Below are positions 50,590 through 60,174 of a stretch of 64,000 nucleotides of DNA, piece after piece; position 1 is the first letter of the stretch; every line of letters starts with the position of its first letter. This DNA is from Certhia americana (taxonomy: Eukaryota > Chordata > Aves > Passeriformes > Certhiidae): NCBI GenBank assembly GCA_018697195.1, contig CM031879.1:35823408-35887407 (forward strand), given 5' to 3'. Under the pieces are notes generated by a model. That model ran no database searches. It was given only the letters and a program-made list of their open reading frames with translations, and had not been told where the DNA came from. Made by a program: the position numbers and the translations under genes.

Positions 50590-51240
50590 GTAAGGTGCCC
50601 CGACCCCGCGGGGGTGTTTCCGCGCCGCCGAACTTCCCAGGGCGACAGCGGCCAGGCGCGGGGTCCTGCCCGCGGGGCTCGGCTGTGCGCGGCTGTGGGC
50701 AGCAGCCCGGGGCCGGGGCCGCAGCCTGGCCGGCTGCTGGGGGGGGCGTACGTCGGGGGGCCGGGGAGCTCTGCGGGAGGTTACCCCCCCGAGGAGACCG
50801 CCGAGCTCTTTTTAGCCTCTTTGTTTGCTTGTTCCTGGAGAGGCTTTTATTCTTCCCTTTGTTTCTCTCTCCTTTTCTTCTCCCCCCCCCCACCCCCCCC
50901 TCGCTCCCCTGCCTGGTTTGTTTCCTGATCATCTTTCCTTCCCCCTCCCTTTTGTGAGGGTGAGAAATCGCACGCGCTTAACCTTAAAATCTGCGGCGAG
51001 CGAGGACACAGCCAGCCGGCTGCCCGCTCCCGGCGCGGCCGGTACCTGCCGCATCTCCGCTCCAACCCTGTCCCTGGCCGTGCCCCCGCCCGGAGAGCCC
51101 CGCAGCCCTCGGTAACCCTCCAGCTGGGGCGGGCAGGGGACCGCCCTCGCCCGTCGCGTCGGAGAGGAGAGGGCAGAGCAGCCCAAAGCATCCCCCAAGC
51201 CGGGTGTCACGGTTTTCCCGAGGGGGAAGAAAGCACATCG

Positions 51241-52259
51241 CGGAAACCTGTGAGCAGGTTAGTCTAGAAGCTTCTCCCTCCATGACCTGCTCCTTGCCCA
51301 CCTGCCTGGGCCCGTCTGGAGAACTTGGGGATGGGAGACACATCTTGCCACTACCTCGGCATTGGGTTGGCAAGGATGCTGATGGCCCCGTGGGTCCTGA
51401 GCCACCCAGCCCTGCTAAGCAGCCTCCTTATGCAGCCGTATATTGTCAGCCCTTCCTGGGTGGGCAGCACTGGGAAGGCCCAGCAGGTTTGGGTCAGGTG
51501 GTGAGGACTTACTCCAATTGGGATCGTACTTGGTTGGTAGTGCCATTGCACTTGCCAGGTAGTAGTTGTTCACCAAGCAGGTCTCTGGTAAAACTTACTG
51601 TTGCTTGCTATATTCTATAGCTCTCTGGGTTTCATCCTGAAATGGTGATTTTGACTGTGACTATATTTTTTGGGGGAGGGGGTGGGTTGGGGTGGGCAGG
51701 AAGAGGGGAGTGTTTGTCATTTTTTACATCAGTTTGCTCTGAGCACAATGAATAGATTAGTCTGCTCCAGGCTTTTTGTTTCTGTCATAAATGATCAATA
51801 ATCATCCGGTGGTAAGATGATCTTATTACAGAAAAAGCCAAAGTGCAGGCTGAGAACAGCTGAAATACAAGGTCAATAACTCTTGGGTTATCAACAGTAA
51901 ACCTGCTTTGCATATTTGAAGATGACGTATTTCTTTCAAAGTAAAGGCAACTTCAAGCCTTTGATGAGCTTTATTTTTGGTGCAAAACAGTCAACATAGA
52001 AAACAAGCCTTGCTTCGGAGTAGCCTACTGATCCTTAAACATCTCCGGACCTCATTTAGTGTTTTTAGTGAAGGTGGACAGGAATTGCAGTTCTCTTAGG
52101 TAAGAAGAGTTTTTGCAGCCCCCAATACAAAGGTTGGTTTGTTCTTAGTGCCCAGCAACTGCTACAGGCTTTCCAGACACAAAAGAAAGGCGTAGTCTGT
52201 GGCCTGAAGATCGTGCATGCTAAAAAGGCAGTCAGCTGGAGGGTATCACAGATCAACAA
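51241..52259. other. Presumed intron 1 sequence
   Basis: A G-rich run GGGGGAGGGGGTGGG lies at about 51672-51686. TGATCAATAATCATC-like and TGACGTAT (half-CRE) phrases occur at 51791-51805 and 51924-51931. No exon recognised. Confidence 0.45.
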
Positions 52260-52447
52260 CCAGCTCCGCCGCCGCCGCCTGGTAACTGGCTTGGTTCCGG
52301 GAAATGTAACAGTTCAGTGAGAGAAGTAATTTGTGCCGAGGTGCTGGTGGCTCGGAGAGGACTGCCGTAACCTTCGGGTCAAGCCTGGGCATGAGGAGCC
52401 AGGGCTGCGAGAGAGGGTGCCTGGACAGGAGGAAGCACTGGGGGCAG
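52260..52447 (+). other. Second GC-rich patch with a strong donor
   Basis: CpG content rises again (CCGCCGCCGCCGCC at 52266-52279 and about a dozen scattered CpGs) and the patch ends in GGGGGCAG/GTGAGG, a strong splice donor after 52447. This could be an alternative first exon or an internal 5' UTR exon of the same gene. I see no clear acceptor and no conserved reading frame. Confidence 0.25.
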
Positions 52448-52456
52448 GTGAGGCAA

Positions 52457-55400
52457 CCTTCCCAGAGAAGGCGTTGGATTACAGCACCGAAGCAGGGGAA
52501 TGAAATGTGAAAAGGGAGCAGGGCAGATAATCGGCAGGGGAAGAGGTTATGCGGGGACTCAGAGCCTAACATAAAAAGCTTCAAGTAATGAGTTTAATCT
52601 ACGAAATCTAGTTCTTAAATTGTATGTGCTTGCCAATTAGCTAACCATTCTGCAAATCAGAATGGAATTCAGATTGTATCTTGGTAAATGTATTGACTCT
52701 GAAGTGCTGCAAGGAGAAAAAAATAATTCTCTCCTCTTTCCCCTACTGTGGGCTTTAAATATGAACAAAAATCAGATCTGAGAATTGAGGAACCTTTTAA
52801 TATACTTACTTTCCTGAGTTCACATGCTATCTAGCCTAGACTACCGCAGTTAAAATCAAAAACTCCTATGGCAATATGACTTCAGGGGGCCAAATTCAGA
52901 GCAGTTGAAGGGCTTTTTACCAGTGAATATTGCCGTGCATTGTGAGGAGGGGTCACCATCAGTCACAGAATGGATTAAAGTGCAGGAGATGTGAGGCTGT
53001 TACCTTGCAGGGAGAAAAGCACTTACAGTATATTGAGGGAACCCATGGCCCTCCTGGGCTCCTCTAATAAACACTTGAACATTGCATGTGTATAAAAAAG
53101 AGTTGCAGCATAACCTTTATTCTCCTGTATTAAAGAATGTGTTCATGTATGTATTAGTTTATGTGTGTCATAACAGCTTTCAAAATGGCTGAATGTTATT
53201 GATTCAACCAAAAATACTATGAGAGAATAGCTGAAATTAGTTTGAATTCAAATTTCAGTTTCAGAGCATTGTAAAAATAATGTCAGTTTTACATCACTGG
53301 ACAGCTAGCTGCAGTAATTCATAGGAACTAACAGAAGCCTTCATAAAGCTATTGTTTTACCCAGATTTTACTGGTATGGGCTTAGAAAAGGTAGGCATGA
53401 TTCAAGGCCAGAAATTGCCACCAAGATCAGCACCCTGGGCAAGAATATTTACAGCTGTGTTTCAGAGTCTGGGAATGTTTGCTTTAGATGGCTAGCAGTA
53501 CTGTGCTTTATACTGCAGAGGATCAAAAATTCATTATGTTTGATTGGTAACACAGGGATATAATAATTCAAACTTTCTCATTTTCTTGGAGAAGTGTTAT
53601 CTAATTTGTGCTGAATTTTGCAGTTATGCTCCACATTGAGAGGGATCAGAGGTGTATGGCTGGGAGATGTATAGCTGGGTTTTTTAGCAGGGAATCTGAC
53701 TTGCACTGATGCATATGCATTTTTTTGTACAAGCCTCCTGTGGTACTGCCTGCACGTGCTGATGAAATAATCTGCCTGAGAGCTGTTAGAATCTGTATGT
53801 AAGCCACTGGTTTGTTTATATGTAGATCAGTTATTACTGCAAAGATAAATGCAGGCATGGAAAATTGTTACCACAGATGGATGCTGGCTTCTGAAAACTG
53901 GGCCTCTTTAAGATAAACTTCATGTGTCACGTCAGAGAAATAAGCACGATGGGGGCAAAACCACTACTGTGTTTTTTATTGCATTCTGCTTATGCCAATC
54001 TGTATAATATACCCGATATTATGCTTGCCATGGACCCAATATTATGCTTGCCATGAAAAGACTTAGGATTTTGTCAGTGTCAAATCAGACCCTCACTCAC
54101 ATTCTCAGTTTGTCTGACAGTCAAATTTTACCTAGGTAAAATTTCCTTGCAGAAACATTTTGTAAAATATGTAATACGTGTTGGTAATTGCTGTATGTTT
54201 TGCTTGTACTCTGTTTCTTTTCTCCTCTTGAAAATGCATACAAATAGCACCTCTTAAGTTTTTTTTTTTTCACTTCCCTATTTATATTTAAAATTGTATC
54301 TATTTAATTGAGTGACAGATGTTTTTTCTGTTAACCCAAAAGAGACAGATAGGATAATGGGAGCATGAGCATATTCACTCTTCTCAACTGGACGTTAGCA
54401 GACCAGGATTCGGCTTTGAGCCCCATCTCAGTGTTCCCCAGGCTCACCAGTCCCTGTTCCTGCTTTCAGTCTTCTGGATTTGGACAACCTTGAGGCATCA
54501 CAGAAACCCTGTGCAGGACAGAAGCATTAAAAAAGTTGGCCCTTCTTCTGACAGAGCTTCTTGGTCCTCACCAGCTTCTTGGAGCACTGGTTCACATGGT
54601 TGTCTGCAAATCAGGTGTCCTCTGGGGAGAGTGTTGGATGGTGCAAGCACTAATGCTCCCTTCTGTATGACTGTATCAGGAAACTGTATGCAAAAAAGGC
54701 TTTTTCCAGGGATTTGTCTGAAATTGAGCCAGTGGATCTTGGGATCTGCTGAGCTTTGACTGTTAATTTTTGTGGATGGAGATGGTCATGTCTCTCAGGA
54801 GTGGGCTGGTAAATGTCACTTACTGCAATGACTGGTTCACATTGTTTAAGTGGAGTCTATAGAACTGAAGTCAGGCTCATGGCTCAACAGAGCAAATGTG
54901 TTCCACATCCAGACATGTATGGCAGGAGACATATTTTAAATGAGACAGCAATGTCCTTCTAGACTAATTCCAAGAGACAGAAAGGAAATGTGAGCAAGAA
55001 AAATAAGGTCATGCCATTATGTCTACTGATGACTTTCAATCTCTGGTGACTTTCCATCTCTGAACTTAATTTAAACAATAATAATTATATTCTATTACAC
55101 CACAATACAGTCATGGCTGTTTGGCTTACTTGTACTGCAGAAGTGGGTGCTAAGCTCTGATTTGAAACAGAGGTAGTCCCAGTTGGTGCTTGGAGTGTAG
55201 CCGACTTTTAGATGGAAACACTGCCAGTAATTGAGAAGTAACTGAAAGCTGGTGAAGTAATAGTATTAATAAAGAAAGTTAATATTTGTAGTGAACCAGA
55301 GAAACATTTGCATAAAGTTAAAAAAAGCCTAAGCAATATTAAAAATTGTAAGAGAGAACACTTGACTGAGAGCTGACAGAAATAGTAGCAGTTATTGTTT

Positions 55401-56030
55401 CGTCAGATTTTAATCAATCTTCTGTCAGTGTCAAATAGAAAACATGAAAGTTTTTTGTTATTTGGAACCATGCTCCTAGAGAAATAAAATGTAATGCTGG
55501 AGTCCTTCTAGATGGGATGTCCTGCAGTATACTAAATAATTTGATTGGGAAGGAAAATATATCAAATATGTTTACATGTCATAAAAACAACATGAGATAT
55601 TTTTAGATTTATTACATATATACCTTCTTTGTGGAAAATGTGCTGCTTCTCTCTGTGTTATTGACATTTTCATTAAAAAGATGATAGATGCTGCTTGAAA
55701 CAAAATGTTTGCTGAAAACTAGCAGAATCACTGTTTTAGGTGTGGGAAGAAATATCTGTAAGGAAGATGCTACAATCTGTTAATGAAGAATTAATTAAGT
55801 TTACAGCTACAAATATGAAATTATGGCGCAATTACCTTTTTCAGGAGTCATTTTTGTATTATGGGTTAGGGTTTATTTATATTTGTCTTTTTTCACAGTG
55901 ATGTCAATTATCTCTTACAGTGAAATACTATTTTTCCTCAAATGTGTGTAACATCTAACTTTTTCTGGCCGATTCACTTTCGTCTTGTTTTTAAATAGAT
56001 GTCCATGTCTTTCTTTGTTTTATAAAATGT
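52457..56030. other. Presumed intron 1 sequence
   Basis: AT-rich with no recognisable exon. Contains a 23-bp tandem duplication (54011-54056) and a T run at 54261-54272. The block 54360-54760 is more GC-rich and open for 89 codons, product unknown. Confidence 0.45.
54011..54056. repeat. 23-bp tandem duplication
   Basis: Two adjacent 23-base copies starting ACCC and containing ATATTATGCTTGCCATG differ at two positions. The event looks recent. Confidence 0.92.
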
Positions 56031-56560
56031 CAAGTTAATTGGAAGACCAATCCTAGGTAACATGGCAACTTGGAAGAGCACGTCAAAACCAAAATTGTTT
56101 AATTGTTCATTACGAACAATTCTGTTTACTGCAGATGAATGGTTTTTATGGTAAAACTCCAGCTGGACTATAAAACTTTCATCTTTGGACTATGTCCTAA
56201 TGCGTTGTTATTAAGCTTTAAAAATCGATAAAGCAGGGGGAAGTACATTAAATTGGAAAAAGTTAAAATAGCGTTGACAAACCGGCAGTTAAAAATTGTT
56301 GATGGAACAGCTGATGAATTTGCAGAAGAACCTAAGATGATAAGGGTTGTTATGATCTATTTAAAACCATTGCAAATTCATGCAGCATTGCTCTTCTGGA
56401 AGTAGCAAATCCAAATATCCTTACAGAAAGTCTTGACTCACAACAAAGCTGATTAGTCATTCAAGCCTCCAAAATAGTTAAAGCAAGAGTCAATATATCT
56501 TGGAGAATTGATGCAGTTCTTTGAAGGCATTTCAGCATGCGCAAGGCACTGAATTACACT
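56031..56560. promoter_or_regulatory. Candidate conserved intronic enhancer block
   Basis: A near-consensus RFX X-box GTAACATGGCAAC (56057-56069) is followed by the inverted pair AATTGTTC (56101-56108) and GAACAATT (56114-56121) around ATTAC. Further on are ATCGATAA (56225-56232), AACCGGCAGTTA (56280-56291) and GCATGCGCA (56534-56542, half an NRF1 site). The sequence is free of transposon signatures and keeps isolated CpGs. The motif packing suggests an enhancer of the gene whose promoter is at 50.1-51.2 kb. Conservation was not tested. Confidence 0.35.
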
Positions 56561-57349
56561 ATAAACTATTAGGCAGTATGAGACTCCAGTAAAATCACTG
56601 TTATTTAATTGTGAAGCTCTAGCTGCATGTTACAGGCACAAACTTCTGTAGAGCTCATATATTTCGGGGCATGACTTCTTTAAGAAATGTCTGAGGAAAC
56701 TGAAAAATATCATTCTGAAGAATATAAGAAGGGGGTAACTGCATGTAGGAATCACCTCAGTAAGACTCAGTAAGAGTAAAGGTGAAAGAAAGTGAAGTAT
56801 GTCCCATCTGCCCTGATGCACAGGGCATTTTTGAAGGGTTTGTTTTGAGATGTAGGCTGCTTAATAAAAGAGAGGCAAGCACATCAGTTTTAGGGAAAGA
56901 ACCTAACAGTGATTTAGTCTGGAGAAGTAATAAATGAACTAGACTGTTACTTTAGAGGGTCCAGGAGGAATTTGTTTATCTTCTGTGGCTAGAAAACACT
57001 GTTTATGTAACCTGTTGTCTTTTCTCTTGAGTATCAAAGCAGTCCAGTGGTTCTGTGTCACCATGATGCAGAGGTAATCAAAGCAAACCTTCAGAGACTG
57101 TCACAACATTGTCATTATTTTGGCAGAGCATTGAAGATAATTTCAGCAAAGAGGCAAAGAAGCTCTTTACTTAAGTAGGTTTCAGTCTGGACAGCTGGGT
57201 AAAATAGTCCCAGGCGGTCCAATACCAGTTTAAAACCACCCTGCTGAGATTTTTATTGTTAGCAGAATACAGTGCCCAGATCATGAATTACTTCTAAATA
57301 AAAGCCATGTCTGTTTAGCTTTTTTTCTCCCTCCCTCTGTCCAATACTA
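56561..57349. other. Presumed intron 1 sequence, nothing recognised
   Basis: No reading frame over 63 codons, no repeats of note. Confidence 0.45.
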
Positions 57350-58485
57350 ACACTCCTAGAATCTGTGCTAAGGTACATGGAGGAGAGGGTAGTGATTCAA
57401 GACAGCCAGCATGGCTTCAACAGGGGCAAGTCCTGCCTGACCAACTGAGGGGCCTTCTGTGATGGACTGACTGCATCTGTGTCCAGGAGAAGGGCTACAG
57501 CTGCCATTTGCACGGGCTTCTGTGAACACTTTGATAGAGTTGCCCAAAACATCCTACTCCCTAATTTGAAGAGAGACAGATTTGATGGATGGGCTGTTAG
57601 GTGGATGAGGAATTGGTTGGGTGGTCACATCCAGAGGGTGGTGGTCAGCAGCTCATTACCCAAATGGAGGTCAGTGACAAGGGGTGTCTCTCAGGGGTCT
57701 GCACTGGGACCAGCACAGGTTAACACCTTCATCAATGGCATAGACAATGGGATTGAGTGCACCCTCAGCAAGTGTGCAGAGGACACCAAGCTGAGTGGTG
57801 CAGCTGACACAACTGAGGGATGGGATGCTGTCCAGAGGGACTGGACGAGCTGGAGGAATGAGCCCATGGGCACCTCACGAGGTTCAACATGGCCAAGTGC
57901 AAGGTGCTGCACCTGGGTTGGGCAATCCCCACTACAAGCTGAGGGATGGAAGAATTGAGAGTAGCCCTGCCAAGAGGGAATTGGGGATACTGGTAGATGA
58001 AAAACTTGCCATAAGTTGAAAGCAAATTGTATTCTGGGCTGCAACAAAAGCAGTGTGGCCAGAAGGTTGAGGGAGGGGATTCTGCCCCTCTACTCTGCCA
58101 TGGATGGTTGCATTCCCCTCTGGAGTCCCCAGCATAAGAAAGACACAGACCTGTTGGAGGGGGTCTACAGGAGGGTCATGAAGTGATCAGAGGGATGGAG
58201 CACCTCATGAGAGAGCTGAAGGTGTCAGCCTGGAGAAGGGAGGGCTCCACTGACACCTTATTGCAACTTTTCAGTACCTTAAGTGGCCTACAGGAAAGAT
58301 GGAAACAGACTTTTTAGAGGGGATTGTGTGATAGGACAAAGGATAATGGTTTTAAAATAAAAGAGGATAATTTAGATTTGACATAAGGATGGCATTTTCT
58401 ACAATGAGAGTGGTAAACACTGGAACAGGTTGCTCACAAGGGTGGTAGATATCCCATTCCTGGAAAGTCCTCAGCACATTCTGAA
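57350..58485 (+). mobile_element. CR1 LINE, RT half of ORF2 plus partial 3' UTR (dead)
   Basis: The segment runs from AAGGTACATGGAGGAGAGGG through the second half of the reverse transcriptase and the C-terminal region of CR1 ORF2 into the 3' UTR. The + frame 57479-57958 shows FDRVAQNILLPNLKRDRFDG, then a WMRNWL block, VTRGVSQGSALGP and SKCAEDTKLSGA. The catalytic F/Y-A-D-D box is therefore changed to CAED, destroying one of its two aspartates. Frameshifts and stops break the rest. Similarity ends near GGTAGATATCCCATTCCTGG, so the last about 100 bases of the element and the terminal octamers are missing. It lies in the same orientation as the putative gene. Confidence 0.93.
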
Positions 58486-60051
58486 CTGAAAAGACATTTT
58501 ATTTAGTTTTTAATAGCTAGCTAAAAGGAGTTGAAAGAAAGGACTTCTGTAACAAGTTGTCATAAGCATAGTACAAGAAGTATACCTGCTCACACATGTA
58601 AGTGGTTTCTCACCCCATGTTATTCATAAACAGATAAAGACAAAATGACAGTCTGCATCACCAGCTAAGTTTGGATGGTAAATGGAACAGCGTTGTGGGG
58701 GTCTTGTACATGATAGTGGTACTAAAAACGATGTAAGTGAGCATTTGAGCCTAATGTAGATGTGCTAGTAGTTTGGATGACAGTGTACTAGTAACATTTA
58801 AGTCCACATTTTCTGTAGAGCCTTTTAAATGATGCGTGTGTCCCTGTGATTATTTTGTTATCTGTAGCTGCTCATTTTCATGGAGTTAGTTTTTAAACAC
58901 TGACTTTTACACTGAGTCAGTTTTGACTTAAGCTCTGTAATTTGTTTTTTAAAGGTCTACTACATTAGAAACAAAACATAAATTTTTCTTATTTACAATA
59001 GGTTGGCTGTAAGATAATTTTCTGTGATCTCATCTGTAGAGGAATCAATTAAGAATCCTTGCTACATTCTACCCCATTCCCTTGCTATTCATTTTGTATA
59101 CCTTGATAGAAAATTAAACTCAAATACCTTTGATTTATACTTTCATTTGGGGGGAATTTACAAATATCTCTGTTGTAAGAGGACTTTGTAGATCTACACC
59201 AAGTACTGTATTTTTTCCTTGTGTAGCATATTGGAAATAGTTTGTGTTATGGGTAAAAACCAAAGCCCCTTAAGTTATCTTGTGGATGTAAAGTAACCAA
59301 TTTGGGGACAACTGTCTGACTACTTGGAAAGCACTATCATATTCTTAGGTCATTTGAGGCTTTTCCTTTGTTTATTTCTTCATTTTTTATTTATTGTTTA
59401 TAATCTGCCTTAGAAAGGTAAGCAACCATACTGGTTGCAACACTGAATAACTGATGCTTAGATGTTGAACAGCAAACTAGTTAACAGCTTTCTATCTGTG
59501 TAAAGTAAAATCAGTTTCCCTAGTTATTAAGAATCATTGCAAGAATTTGCTAGTATCAATGACATGATCAAAGACCAGATTAACACCAGGTATGGGTCCA
59601 TGAAATTCCCATGTGTGCAGATTTACAAGCACTTTTTAAAGCATATATAATGATATAGCTAAAGGCTGTTGTTGGCAATCTGCTCCGCCCTAGCTTACTC
59701 ATCCTCTGCTCATGTTGATGAAAACTTCAGTGCAGTAACTTCATGGCACTTAATTCAATGATGTTAAAATAGGATAATTTATTCCCTTCTTTCACATTTT
59801 ATTTCTTTCTATTAAATAAATTTCAGGCTTGGAAGTAACAAGGGAGTTGAGTTCGTGACCTGAATACAGCTGAGATTTACCTGCAGATTGTTTCCAGTTC
59901 CATCACAAGTTACTTCCATTTTCAAACTGCTGTTCTCTCTACTAATATCACATTAGTTTTTCATGCAGAGATTTTTAGGTTCTGAGTTCCAATAATTTTC
60001 ATTTTATGATGACCAGTCAGTGTGTGCAAGTCAAATCCTGATTTATTCCAG
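58486..60051. other. Presumed intron 1 sequence, nothing recognised
   Basis: AT-rich, with no open frame above about 60 codons and no repeat family recognised. Confidence 0.45.
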
Positions 60052-60065
60052 CCATTAGGTGGCAG
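60052..60065 (+). promoter_or_regulatory. CTCF-like site
   Basis: CCATTAGGTGGCAG agrees with the vertebrate CTCF core CCASYAGRKGGCRS at all but one position (T for S at the fourth base). CTCF sites often anchor chromatin loops; occupancy here is unknown. Confidence 0.4.
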
Positions 60066-60174
60066 AGATTCTTGGGTATTTGGACTGCAAGCTCTACATT
60101 TGCCAGGAGCAGATGCTTCCAATGTTCCAACACACATATTTTGTGATCTTCACACAGTCAGAGCCACAGAACTG
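60052..60174 (+). other. Exon-like segment, 123 nt
   Basis: The segment sits between an acceptor-like TTTATTCCAG (ending 60051) and a perfect donor CTG/GTAAGT. It is exactly 41 codons long and open in the frame starting PLGGRDSWVFGL and ending HTVRATEL, so inclusion would not shift a frame. The acceptor's pyrimidine tract is weak and I do not recognise the peptide. It could be a cassette exon or chance. Confidence 0.2.

Larger units (their letters stand above)
50090..51240 (+). promoter_or_regulatory. CpG island promoter of an unidentified gene
   Basis: CpG density jumps abruptly at about 50090 and stays high to about 51240, the only such block in the window; vertebrate CpG islands of this size usually mark promoters. 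Core-like signals are TATAATAA (50076-50083), TTTAAAT (50248-50254) and a GC box GGGGCGGGC (about 51125-51133). An RFX-like half X-box, CCATAGTAACC, lies at 50463-50473. The + orientation is chosen because a strong donor, CAG/GTAAGG, follows after 50589. A divergent minus-strand transcript cannot be excluded. The open frames of up to 290 codons here are what any GC-rich sequence gives and show no domain. Confidence 0.75.

Noticed and set aside
50056..50957. 290- and 157-codon + frames and several minus frames in the CpG island
   Set aside because: GC-rich DNA has few stop codons. The frames read through the splice donor and consist of low-complexity Arg/Gly/Pro/Phe stretches.
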